DNA of 64,000 nt, taken from Campylorhamphus procurvoides (taxonomy: Eukaryota; Chordata; Aves; Passeriformes; Dendrocolaptidae). Under the pieces are notes generated by a model, which made no database searches, was not told the origin of the DNA, and was given only the letters and a program-made list of their open reading frames with translations. A program made the position numbers and the translations under genes. This document shows positions 11,396-22,110 of the stretch, one piece after another. Numbering within the stretch: the stretch's first letter is position 1; each line of letters begins with the position of its first letter. The DNA lies in assembly GCA_013396655.1 (NCBI GenBank), contig WBMV01005093.1, positions 372,001 through 436,000 of the forward strand, written 5' to 3'.

Positions 11396-12495
11396 TCCTG
11401 CCAGGTAAGTCTGTGGTTTGAGGACATTGGGATTTTGACTGCCTGGGACACTGTGAGCTGCTAAGCCAGGGTGGGACCAGTGGGCAGGGCTGTGCTGGGA
11501 TGGGCTCTGGTGCCTGTGGCATTGCAGGGAAAGAGTCACAGTAGGGGTGGTTATCAGGGGCTCCAGCTGGCAGTGCTGTCCCAATGCTATCCCAGTATGG
11601 CCTGAGCCAGTAGTGAGTGTACATGCAGGAGGGGGCCAGGCTGGACAAGGGCTGGGACAGAAACATGGAACCCTGGTGGATTCTCACGCTGCACTGAGGG
11701 CCCAGCCACCTGCCAGCAGCCTCATCCCTCTCCTACCTCCTACATGCCTCCAGCTCCCTGCAGCTCCCATCCCTGCCTGCCCATCACCAACTCCCTCCCT
11801 TCCAGCCCCACTTGACCCCTTCTCTCCCTCCTGTAGGCCATGGCTGCTTGAATGTTCTTCACTCTGGCACAAAGCATCATCCAGTTCCCACGGATGGCTG
11901 GTCATGACTGGATGAGGCGACATGCATGTGGCAGCAAGAGGGGATGGTGAGCCAGGAGATGACTGGTCTGCTGCAGGAGCTGAACATGGCCCAGGGATGC
12001 CTGTCCTTCATTGCTGTGCTGGCAGTGCTGGACCATTGCTGTAGCCCTCATCCTGCTTTTTGGGCTGCAGTTGTAGCTCTGATTTTTGATTAATCGCTTC
12101 CATTAGCACAGGTAGGACCCAGCCTCTGAGTCCAAATTTATTCAGAATCAGGTGGACAACCTGCTGTGAGCATTCCAATGGTTTACCAGAATGATTTCAT
12201 ACCACAAACGCAGGCAGACATCAGAGTGATCAGAGCTATCAGCATCTGGAGTTCCTGTAGGGTTAGGGTTAGGGTAAGTCTCATGCTGTCTACCACCTGC
12301 TTGTGCCCCTGAAGCCTCCCTGGGGGCACACTTTTCACCTGGAGCTGAACACTACAGGGGAGCTACCAGTGAAGGACTCATTCCTCTGTATGGAGCTGGT
12401 TTGTACCTGCAGAAAGTAGCAATTAGCAGGGGTCATGCTGTGCTTCCTTCACCCCCCTAAGGAGAAGTGGAGGACAAACTATTATCCCAGCCTCC
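11396..12495. other. possible internal remnant between two LTR pieces
   Basis: This segment lies between two fragments of one LTR family and is richer in G and C than the surroundings. It may be the remains of a provirus interior, but no gag, pol or env motif could be read in any frame. The overlapping open frames at 11547-11915 (plus) and 11328-11687 (minus) are low-complexity and not recognised. A short telomere-like run sits at 12258-12274. Confidence 0.35.
12258..12274 (+). repeat. short telomere-like (TTAGGG) run
   Basis: TAGGGTTAGGGTTAGGG is almost three perfect vertebrate telomere units. It is too short to call an old telomere. It may mark a repaired break or be chance. Confidence 0.7.
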
Positions 12496-12735
12496 TACAC
12501 ACCCCCTGCATCAGCTCCAGTGTGGGCTCCTCTTCATGGGGTCACAAGTCTTGCCAGGACGTTACTACCATCACTGATGGGCTCAGCCCTTGACCAGTGA
12601 CACATGCATCTTGGAGGCAGCTGGCATTGGCTTTGTCAGACATAGGAGAACCTACTGGCAGTTTCTCATGGAAGCCATGCCCTACCCCCAGTATCAGCCT
12701 TGCCAAGCAAACTCAATACAAATAAAAGGGTTACA
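12496..12735 (-). mobile_element. second fragment of the same avian LTR, minus strand
   Basis: It opens with the CTCCAGTGTGGGCTCCTC and GGGGTCACAAGTCTTGCCAGG segments typical of this LTR's middle. It then has the CTGATGGGCTCAGCCCTTGACCAG, GCATCTTGGAGGCAGCTGGC and TTGCCAAGCAAACTCAATAC segments. The last 150 bases align by eye with 11260-11395. U5 is absent. With the fragment at 11069 it may represent the two LTRs of one degraded provirus, or two separate insertions. Confidence 0.65.
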
Positions 12736-14679
12736 GCACATTTTCAAGCTTCTACTATTGACTACATGTACTAGATGAAGATTACCCAGATGCTGTTCTT
12801 AAAGACAGTGAAGGTATGGGCTATACTTTGAAAACTTGACTGCTATATGGAAATACATGCCTCTATCCATGTGCCAGCATTTTTTAACAGTTTGACCATT
12901 ACAACTGAACCAATCTGATCATGTACGTGTTGATGCTTATGACCAAGAGCTTTAATTGTAAGAAAAGTTTCAAGGAAAAATTGACAAATTCTTTGGTTAT
13001 AAATGCATTTCTTCCCTGAAAAAGTAGGCAGTTGAGATATGCTACCAATCCAATCTTTGTGTGGATATAAAAATTATTCACATTTGACTAACCCTTAAAT
13101 GCTAGGAGTTAAATGTAGGCCTCTCACAGACTTTGAGACAATACTGCCCTCAAAAACTTTAAGAATTTAAACCTTTGCCTGATTATCCCTTGCCTGAGAC
13201 AGTGCAAGGAAATAGTATTACCTTTAAAGTCTGTGAACAATTTGGCGTACACTGAAATTAATAACAACAGCCTTTGATGAGGGCAGGGTTGTAATCAATT
13301 CATAATAGTGATGCTAAAACAGTATGACAGAAGAAAAGGATCATTGGTTTAATTTCGCTGTCTGATGTTTTAATAACATTTTGGCATTAAGTTCAGCAGA
13401 GCCTGGGTCTGACGCTCTATCACAGTGGTGGTCACTTTGGTTATTTACAGTCAGTCAATAGGAACAAGTCACTCCTTTACGAAGCAGTGGTTATTGCTTC
13501 CAGTCTCTTTTTCACATCACCTGAATCTTCACACTCTGGTTTTCCTTTTTTTAAGTTTTTGTCTAGAAGCATTCGTAAAGTAAACTTGAAAATAGAAAAT
13601 TTTGAAAAAAAAAGAAAGACAAAGGCTTTACAATTTCAGACAAGCAGGAGAAATATGTGTGATGGGAAAGGGAAAAATATTAAAAGCTGCTCAAATAGTT
13701 GCTGCCATACATGCAACTTCAGACCACATTGTCACCATGAAAGGCCAGTTCTGTGAGAGACAGCGACCAGGTTTTGGAGTGTCTCCTGCCTCACTGCTGT
13801 GGGCTCAGGGCTGGTCTACTCCAGGCCCACCAGCGTCTGTGCGGTGTATGATGTGCTCTCAGCCTGAGGTGTCTCCATGACTTTGGGAAGGAGGGAGTCA
13901 GTTCAAAGGGCTAAACTATTCTTCTAGGATGTTCCCATGTCCTGCAGAAACACACAAGAATGTCCTGAGGGCAATTCGTCTGAAAGCGTCCAGCTGCCAC
14001 CTCAACTGGATGCTCAGAGGGCAGGTATGAAATCTCACCATCTCCATATACCCCAGAGTATTGCTTGTTATCTGCCTGCACCCCAGAGCAAATGAGGAGG
14101 GAAGGCTGACTTAGACCCCAACCTTGTCCCTGCAGCTTCAAGCCGGGTTTGTCCCCAGAGAATGGGGAGCCCAGATCTTCCCCAAGAGGTGCTGATATAC
14201 AGACCATGGGTGCATCTCCCTTCTGCAAGGGCAGGAGAGTCCAGCACAAACCAGTGCACTCCCTTCCCCGTGCCGCACCAGATGAGATGTTGAGTCAATA
14301 AAAAACAGACTATTTTGCTCAATGGCCATCTCAATTTTGCAAAACATTTGGCAGTGCTGCAACATGCCAAAGGGTCCTGTGTACATGAGAAGTGGGTTCA
14401 TTCCTGCCCCCTGGGAATCTTAACTAAGGCAACCTCAAGTGCCTTACATACCAGCTCAGAGCTCAGGCACCATCTGGAAACAATGAGCTGGTAGAAGCCA
14501 AGGTGCTGATGCACCAAATTAACACAGGTCCCAGGTGCTGACATGTGACTTCCTGCTCTCCCCTAGCCTTGTTGTGTCGCACACGTGGATTTTGGACTGC
14601 AGTCTCAGGGGCTAGAGGCTGCTGCGCTGGCATGTTCACTGCAGCTGGAGCTGGGTGACAAGTGGTCAAGATTTGAAAA
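12736..14679. other. unique stretch, no gene seen
   Basis: Several open frames of 60 to 112 codons on both strands overlap one another between 13.5 and 14.7 kb. None is recognised, and they shadow a region low in stop codons. No repeat was identified. Confidence 0.5.
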
Positions 14680-15130
14680 GGATGTTTTCTTTTTCTGCAA
14701 TAAATTATTCAGTTTCTCCCGGATTTTTCAATGTGTGGGTCCTTTCCAGCATATCCCTTACTCTCATCAGTTTTCTTAGCTTTGTTCTTCTTAGACTACA
14801 GGTTTCCTGCTTTGGTTCCCCTTTTCTGTCATTCAAATGTAAGATTTTTTTCATTATTTTTGCTTTTTATTTGTTTATTTTATTCCATTTCATTTCCCCC
14901 CTATCTTTTCTCTGGTTTCATCTTAGTTTTCCCCTTCTCCTTTCCATCAGCATTTCTCTTTCAATGCCCACTTTCTATAGCCCTCTTCACATAATCCCTG
15001 GACATGCTCTCCAACCCCCATATCAATCCTTTTTCTACTTATAACCTTTTGTCCTTTTACTGTTTTTTTCCCTTCCAATGCACATTTTCTCCCCCTGCTC
15101 ACATCCAGATGTTTTTCCTCCCTACCTCCA
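14680..15130 (+). repeat. pyrimidine-rich tract
   Basis: About 450 bases with long runs of T and C on the plus strand (for example TTTCCCCCCTATCTTTTCTC near 14892-14911). This also explains the hydrophobic, Phe/Leu/Ser-rich open frames at 14655-15044 and 14731-14994, which are composition artefacts. Confidence 0.7.
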
Positions 15131-17085
15131 GCTGTGAGAATAAATGACTTTTTTGTTTGTTTCAAGGAAGTTAGGTCAATCCTGAACAAAAGTACTCATA
15201 TTTTCAGGAAATCAAAACAATATTAATTATCATTATGGGTGAATCTTTCAAAAAGAAGAAACTGAAAAAAACTGTGATTTTGATCTTTGAGAAATTTATA
15301 CTAAGTAATAGTTGTAGCAAATTTGTAAATGTTGGATGATTGGAAAAAAAGTCAAAGCATTTAGGCTTTGGGGGTGGAGGTGAGAGCAGGGCAAGTAGCC
15401 TGTCATTCTTTTTGGCAGGAGTAAAGGGAGGATTACTATCCAGAATAGCTCTCATTACACCTTCAAAGTGGTTTTGTTTAGATCAAAAATAATGTTTTGG
15501 GAGAAAAACAAATTTGGCAGATACATTTATTGTGGCCTTAATTTCCATTTCATTCTTTCTCCCTGTCCAGAATGGCTAGGTGCAGAGAGCATGGGAACAC
15601 AGTGCACTTTTTAGCTGATATTTGGATGTTACTTTAAAAAAAAAGTGTTGCTCTCTTCTCAAGCAGGGGGCATCAGCTGTACTTTCTGGTGCTTCCCAGT
15701 CCTTAGCTTCCTGGGACAGCAATTAAAATAGATCCGATGTGGCTTCAATACCTTGAATCACATCAAAAGCACAGAAGCTTCTTACTATTGACAGCAGCTT
15801 TTTAAAAGGGGAGCAAGTACGTTTCTTGCAAATGTTCTCCTGCACTTTAGTAGGCAGACTTATTCCCTGATGGAGGCTGCAAAGTGAAAAACAGCAGCTG
15901 AGGACAACAGTATGATTTCTAGTGATTTGGATGGGAGTCAAATCTGAGTACTTGAGAGAAGAATCTGGCCCAGATGCGGTCCCCAATGTCATGTTTTTCT
16001 GTCCATTGTGCCTAGATCACAATCAGCAAAAAGATTTCATGGCAGAGGAAGGGAAGAAGAGGAACTGCCAATGAGAGGATATTCTTCACTCATAAACCCC
16101 AATGCATTAAAACACAGATTAGACCCCTGCTTTCTTTTTAACCATCCCCTGCCTAGAGTCACTCAATCCTGAAATTTGCTGAACTGTTCAGCTCATGTCT
16201 GCCCTGAAGTAATGAATTGGCAGGCCTATTTCTAACGGTGATTAATGAAGCTTTTCAGAGGCAACCCATTATTTGATCCAAAGTTAAAACAGTAGTTGAT
16301 CATTAATCACTACAGGACATAAGCTCACAGATTCATAATTCTCAGCAAGCCCATTTCATTAAGGGTCCCTCTCTTTCTTTTGTTAACCCAGGGCTCCCCT
16401 GCCTCCCCACCTCTCACAGATGCCTTCCTGACACTCCATTTCCAGGTCTGCTTGAAGAAAATTTCAGATGTTTTTCAGGCTCTGCAGCCTTTCAAAGCTA
16501 CAAAATCTTCTTTTGCATTTCAAAAATTCCTCTACCCATAGAAAAATGTATCCGATTATCAAATATGAGCCAACATTGGCACCCAGTGGCTGAACAGATT
16601 AATCACAGATGCATATTCCCCTGAGCCCACCTTTTCTGTTCTTCAAAGACAGGTTTTCCCCTAGGGTAGATGTGGTGCTCTTACATAGCCTTCCAGGTCT
16701 AGGCAATGTAGGCATGGCTGCGAGCTAGTTATGCTAAGAGAAGGAAAATGCAGGTTTTGGCTGGTCCTGCCCACTGCCAGGGTCCATTGAAGTCACTCCA
16801 GAGAAGTCACAAGGTGGGACTAACATCATCAAAGTGCATGTGGTGAGGAGCCTGGCTCCCAGAAGGCTACGACACCCACATGACATCATTTGGCACCCAG
16901 CAGACATACTGGGTCTGCTTCTGTAGGTATCACCTGCTTGGAGAAGGGCTGCAGCTGAGGTTCTACGTCCTGCTACCCCATAGAGCTACAAGACACTCAT
17001 AATGAGTGGTCTTAGGAAAAGTTATATTGAGACTTTTATATCTAAACCATCTTCCTGAACTTGACAGTTACTTGACCTGGGGGAT
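15131..17085. other. unique stretch with one conserved-element-like block
   Basis: No gene was recognised. At about 16195-16335 the sequence has the look of a vertebrate conserved non-coding element, with GTGATTAATGAAGC and TGATCATTAATCACT containing homeodomain-type TAAT cores. Conservation cannot be judged from one sequence. Confidence 0.35.
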
Positions 17086-17360
17086 TGTGGTGGGTTGACC
17101 TTGGCTGGGTGCCAGGTACCACCAAGCCACTCTACCACACCCCTTCTCAGCTGGGCAGGGCAAGGCGGGCAGAAAATAAGATAGAGAGAAACTCTTGGGT
17201 CAAGATAAAGACAATTTAATAAAGCAAAAGCAAACACTATGCACAGAAGCAAAGGCAAACAAAATATTTATTCTCTACTTCCTATCAGCAGGTGATGCCC
17301 AGACAGTTCCTGAGAAACAAGGCTTCAGTACATGTAGCAGTTGCACTGGAAGACAATGTT
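17086..17360 (-). mobile_element. 3' LTR, R-U5 part only
   Basis: It runs from the TGTGGTGGG end through the TTTAATAAAGCAAAAGC segment and the polyadenylation signal (AATAAA on the minus strand, 17272 to 17267), matching the corresponding part of 18268-18560. Matching stops near 17390, before the TATA box and the rest of U3, where gag-like sequence takes over. Confidence 0.7.
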
Positions 17361-17519
17361 TTATATGTCTTGAAGTTCTGATGATGTCAGGGACCAGGTA
17401 GTTTCTGCTTCCTGTCTGAATTCTCTCACTCCTTCCTCCCATTTCTTTGTCAAAGGGTCAGCTTCTTGATCAAACTTTTCCACTTCTTCCTCCCCTACTA
17501 ATCGATAATATGGATCCAT
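17361..17519 (-). pseudogene. possible gag N-terminal remnant, truncated
   Basis: A 52-codon open frame begins with ATG at 17519 and stops at 17361. It starts MDPYYRLVGEEEVEKF and is rich in charged residues (E, K, R, D). It lies after an LTR, primer binding site and leader, exactly where gag should begin. The last few codons fall in sequence resembling the 3' LTR, so the stop is probably set by the deletion junction. I do not recognise a specific gag family, so the assignment rests on position. The frame may be accidental. Confidence 0.35.
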
Positions 17520-18241
17520 TGTTTTTTGTCACCTGTTTCTTTTTCACTACTGGAGCAATGGCTGTCGTTGTTGTTTGGGTCTCTGTCTCAACCACAGTCC
17601 TCGGAGAGTACTGAACTGTGGCTCAATAGGCACAGGCCAGGCACCAGTGCAGTGATGGAAACTGGGTTTCACTGGGGCAGGAAGGGCACTCTTCTGTCAG
17701 GTGGCATGCCAGATTGTCAGGCATACTTGACTGTTCAGGTGTAAAGTCCCAGGCTATGGGAGGTGATAACCATCCTAGGAACCTGCCCAAATCCTTTCAC
17801 ACATCCTGCCACCCAGGGATTTGTTGCCTCAGGACACATTTCAGTATCACTTGCCCCAAAAATTGTCACAACTTACACCAGGATGAAATCAGAGTCTAAA
17901 AATCACATACTATGCTACATTGTTAATTTGCAGTATTAAAGTACTCTCAAGGGTGAACAAGAACCTCAGGAACCTCTTAATAAAACCATCCACATCAGTC
18001 CTGGGTAGGGAGAGGGAGATGTATTGCTTCGTCGTCTCCACAGGATAGCTCCCCCAGCACAACAAGGCCATCAATGCCAGGGCAAAACACAGAGCCATTG
18101 CTTGTATTACCATGTTCCCAAGCTCAGTAAAATAAACAGATAAGAAGTGCAGCCAACAAATTCCATGTCCTGTGCAGGTGCTTGCCACTTTATAACTACT
18201 ACAGCTGTAGCACACTTAATACAAAACTGCTGCTGTTTCAT
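17520..18241 (-). other. proviral leader, non-coding
   Basis: About 720 bases lie between the primer binding site and the presumed gag start. A 101-codon minus frame at 17910-18215 contains a hydrophobic run but is not recognised and would be unusual in this position. It is more likely a chance frame in the leader. Confidence 0.45.
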
Positions 18242-18259
18242 GCCCCATATTGGGCACCA
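18242..18259 (-). promoter_or_regulatory. retroviral primer binding site, tRNA-Lys type
   Basis: On the minus strand the 18 bases are TGGTGCCCAATATGGGGC. They match 15 of 18 positions of the lysine-tRNA(1,2) primer site known from betaretroviruses. The site starts 8 bases after the LTR end, a longer spacer than usual. It fixes the orientation of the provirus. Confidence 0.75.
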
Positions 18260-18430
18260 AAGAGGACTGTGGTGGGTTGGCCTTGACTGGATGCCAGGTG
18301 CCCATCAAGCCACGCTACCACTCTTCCTCAGCAGCACAAGGAAGGGGCGAATATAAGATTAAAAAAATAACCTTGTAGGTCAAGACAAAGGCAGTTTAAT
18401 AAAGCAAAGGTCACATGTTGAAACAAAAGA

Positions 18431-18436
18431 TTTATT
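18431..18436 (-). terminator. LTR polyadenylation signal
   Basis: TTTATT on the plus strand is AATAAA on the minus strand, 127 bases downstream of the LTR TATA box. The equivalent signal in the partial 3' LTR is at 17267-17272. Confidence 0.6.
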
Positions 18437-18562
18437 CTCTACTGCCCATCAACAGACAATGTCCAGCTACTTTCTGAGAAGTACAGCTTCAGTACACATA
18501 GCTATTGCTCCATAAGACAAACATTCTAATGATGAATACCATCCCCTCCTCCTTCCTCTTAG

Positions 18563-18570
18563 CTTTTATA
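18563..18570 (-). promoter_or_regulatory. LTR TATA box
   Basis: TATAAAAG on the minus strand inside the complete LTR. It is the core promoter of the ancestral provirus. Current activity is unknown. Confidence 0.6.
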
Positions 18571-18839
18571 TTGTAGCAGACACCGTATGGTATGGAATAT
18601 GCCTTTGATCAGTTTGGGTCAACTGTCCTGGCTGTGTCCTATCTCAAGACCTTGCCCATTCCCAGCCTACTGATGAGGGTGGAATGTTGAAGAGACAGTC
18701 TTGGTGCTGTGTGAGCACTACTCAGCAGCAGCCAAAACACTGATGTGTTATCCACACCTTCCTAGCTCGCAATAGAAAAAGCAGCACTGTGAGAGCTGCT
18801 ATAGAGAATATTAACTTCTGCTCAGACACACCCAACACA

Positions 18840-21749
18840 GAGAAGCCACGGCAGAAAAGCAGAATGATAACTGGCATGCAAAGGGGCAGTCCTGAGCTAT
18901 TACTGTTGCAGATGATACCATGGAAGCATTGACTGTGCCTTATGGACATTCATTGGCAGTATTTTGTCACAGCCCCCAGAACATAACAAGAGTACTAATC
19001 CTTGGCTCTAGTCACCTTGCAAGCAGCGGGAACATCAGAAAAAGGGGACCCAATACCTTCAAAGTTGTTTCAAAATCAGAAAATAAAGGGCAGAAAGGAA
19101 CTTTGCAATAGTTCCAAAACCTTTGCAAAAGCATTTAGTTCTGACAAATCTGAAACATTTAATTAACAAAGACAAAACTAGTTTACTGAATTAATGTAAA
19201 AATGTGAAGGTGTGATATTAAAGTGTTTTAATATATACAGGGTATACAGCTGATATTCAGCAATTCAATAGAATAATATGGTAAGGTAATTTATAAATAA
19301 GTGTAACACAAAATTGAAATATATAAATTTCAAATAAATCCTTTTTTGTCTTTTAGAAATAGACAACTTGGTTTGATCCCATCAGAGGAAGAGCTATGAA
19401 ATATTCCTTTAGTCCTTTTAGCCAGAACCAACTTCTCCAGTCATTGACTTGAAAATATTTCATCAGCTTTAATCATAATGCCTCTTATCAGATGTAAAAA
19501 TTAAGGCAAGGAGGAGTAAATGGCTTTTTGTTCAAGTCTACACAGAAAGTTATTTGAAGAATCATAAAATGTTCTCCTTACGGTACAGTGCTCCTTCCAG
19601 CACTTATTATGACCATGTCCTTACAACTGTAGTGTTAATTAATGAGAAGTTATAGGCAGGATTTCAAATAGAACTTTACAGTACCCTGACCCCTTTGAGT
19701 ATCCTTCTTTTCATTCCTTTCCTTTTACATTGACCTCCAACCCATTAAGCAATATTATAGATATGGAAGAGAGCAAGATGCTAGTGCCTTCCACTGGAAA
19801 TGCAGATGCTGCATGGCATTGAAAACAGAACCTGAGCACCGATGTTCATTGGATTACAAAATCAACATCTGGAAATCAAAAGGAAGAAGCATACTCTATT
19901 AATAAGGTCCTAAGATAGTATTAAAAATATCTCAAACACAGGTACATCATTGTGAGGAACTTATCACAAAATTAAAGTTCTGTATGATGAAAAGTCATAT
20001 TAATTTTCCTTTCAGCCTTAGAAACTTTCTTCTCAGCAAGCACTTTTCATACTGCAACCAAGGCTATAAGTTAAAATGCAAAACAGCACAAACAAGAAAG
20101 ATACATCCTAAACCTGCTCCATGATCACAGAGTAAGGATGCTGAGATCACTATCACTTTTTAAAATAAAATAACTAACATAAGATAAAATAGTATCCATC
20201 TGGCCTGCCCATGGCCTAGCAACTTTCCTGGAGCTGTGTTAAGAGTGTGACCACAGAGAACAGTGGCCCAGTGTCCCACCAGACCAGAAGGGCTCCCATT
20301 GGGTGAGCTCAGAGCTGGTGATTGGGGCTGGCCCTGCAGGAGTCCCAGGAATGTGCTGGTTATGACTGCTCAGTGGGGCGCTGCTTTCTGTGCATAACCT
20401 CTGAGACATCATCCCTCCCAGAACAGCAATGTGTGATGTCAAGCAGTTTGATGCAACCGATTACTTGCAGTCAGACATCAGTCAAACATCATGGACTGCA
20501 GGCAGAGCTTAGGCAGAAGGCTCTGTGTATGTATGTCTGTCTATGGGCACACATTTAAAGAAACATTACTGCTCTGCAGAAATGCTTCAAAAGACCAAAA
20601 CTTTGCCTTTGAAACAACAAAAGGGGCTGCTATGAGCACAAGCTCCCCTCATCTCAGCCCCCTCCTTGGTAGGCTGCTTTTTAGTGTGCAGCTACATGCA
20701 CCTCCACATTACTGGCATTCGCGGTGTTAATGTGATATTGGCAGCCGCTCTCCAGGAAATTGGACAGTGCTTCAAAATATGGAAAGTTCCCAAACTCACC
20801 CTTTTTTATTGCTGGTGATTTGGCACAGGGTCTGCTCAGCCACTGCAGGCTGACATGTTAGCCACACCTCAAGGACACAGCTCTGTGGCTCAGCATTACC
20901 TAGATAAGTGTTTGGAAGAGGATCCTTCATTTATAAGCTTACAGAAGACAGGCAGAAGACTTCCTCCCTCTCTCCCCACCCCCCATCCCTTTATTTTCAC
21001 ATGTTTCACTCATAAACAGATTGGGAATACTCGATGGGAATATATTCTCTGTAAATAGTTTCTTCTTCTGCCTGCCTCCTCTGTGCAGACAAGAATGTGA
21101 GATTTATAAAGCCAGAAAAAGCCTGTTTAAAAGACGTCTGTGTCTCTTTAGCACTAGGAGTTAAGGCACTCAGCTAGGTTGAGCAGATCTCAGTCCTGTC
21201 CCCCTACATTTATGCAATCTACCCTAGATAACAAAGCAAAATCTGACATGGTCTGAAGACCACCTACTCACCTGTCACCCAACTCTCCCCAACCATCCAC
21301 TGGGCCTGGGCTTTCTTCCTAGTCCCAGCTGGTCCTGCCTCCCAGAACCTGACAGCAGGAATGCAAGTGATGCCACAGTGCTGCGCCACAGCCCAGGCAG
21401 GATTTTGCTTTCTGGCAGAGTCTTCCCCAAGCCTTGCAGGTCTCCCCTGGCACATGACCCCCCGTCACCTAATTTGTGATCCTGATACAAGACTCCGTAG
21501 ACACACAAAGAAGTTGGGACAACTTGAGAAGTTACCCTGCGCCCACTGTCAGATGCGCAACCATCGCATTACTGGTCCTGTGGTGGAGACTACATGGTGC
21601 TGATCGACTTGTCCTGCTTTGCCAGGGAGAAAGCCCTTTGGAAGGCATCAGGGAGGCAGGCTACGAAGAGGAAATTAAGCCTCTTTGTTTTAACCAGCTC
21701 TGACAGACTCGAAGGGAGCAGCTTTCCGTGGTTTCCTGCAGGTTTCTTT
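18840..21749. other. unique stretch, no gene seen
   Basis: Short open frames only (up to about 80 codons), many of them overlapping between 20.2 and 21.7 kb, with no recognised product. No repeat family was identified. Confidence 0.5.
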
Positions 21750-21844
21750 CCTTTAGGTGGCGGTATATGTTTGCAGCTCCCCGCAGCACCGCCTGCGCTC
21801 CCAGCCCTGTGCCCAGCATCCTCACCCGGTGCTCAACCAGCGCT

Positions 21845-22110
21845 GGGTTAATTTTCCAGAAAATCCTGCACAAGCAATTAAAATGTTAATGTTGTGAGGG
21901 AAATGCCTCCGTTGAAGTCAACTCATTCGAGAGTCGGTTGTGCTCAGTGGAAGGGGAACAGTCTATTGATTTTGAACAAGGTCATATCTCATCAGACTTG
22001 CCACCTGGATTATTTTTGTTTGCGCTGATCAGCTACCGAGTCCTTGATTTCCCAGCGAGTTTGAAATCACCTTAATGAAGCAGAAATTTGACGGGGGCGT
22101 TGAGGGGGTG
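21845..22110. promoter_or_regulatory. conserved-element-like block
   Basis: The sequence mixes TAAT cores (CAATTAAAATGTTAATG), a CTATTGATTTTGAACAAGG segment and several CpGs in AT-rich context (CATTCGAGAGTCGG, CTACCGAGTCC, CCCAGCGAGTTTG, GACGGGGGCGTTG). Such retained CpGs and binding-site-like words are typical of vertebrate developmental enhancers. There is no coding frame. The enhancer reading is inference and needs alignment to other vertebrates. Confidence 0.3.

Larger units (their letters stand above)
17086..18839 (-). mobile_element. internally deleted endogenous retrovirus
   Basis: Read on the minus strand, the order is a complete 5' LTR (18839 to 18268), a primer binding site (18259 to 18242), a leader of about 720 bases, a short open frame (17519 to 17361), then an LTR end that lacks U3 (about 17360 to 17086). 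The two LTR ends begin with the same TGTGGTGGGTTG on the plus strand, and by eye agree at roughly three quarters of positions over 270 bases. All of pol and env, most of gag, and U3 of the 3' LTR are missing, so one large deletion after integration explains the structure. I could not find a matching target-site duplication at 17081-17085 and 18840-18844. The copy cannot make virus. Confidence 0.75.
18268..18839 (-). mobile_element. 5' LTR, complete
   Basis: About 572 bases, starting TGTGTTGGG and ending CCCACCACA on the minus strand. A TATA box (TATAAAAG) lies at 18570-18563 and a polyadenylation signal AATAAA at 18436-18431, giving an R region of normal size. The GGTATGGAATATGCC and GTTTGGGTCAACTGTCCTGGC segments on the plus strand, and the AAAACACTGATGTGTTATC segment in U3, match an avian LTR family I remember. 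The family name needs a search. Confidence 0.8.

Noticed and set aside
14655..15044. Hydrophobic 129-codon frame that resembles a membrane protein
   Set aside because: It is produced by the pyrimidine-rich tract, where any frame reads Phe, Leu and Ser.
17910..18215. 101-codon minus frame with a hydrophobic run in the provirus leader
   Set aside because: It has no recognisable retroviral protein motif and sits between primer site and gag start, where coding sequence is not expected.
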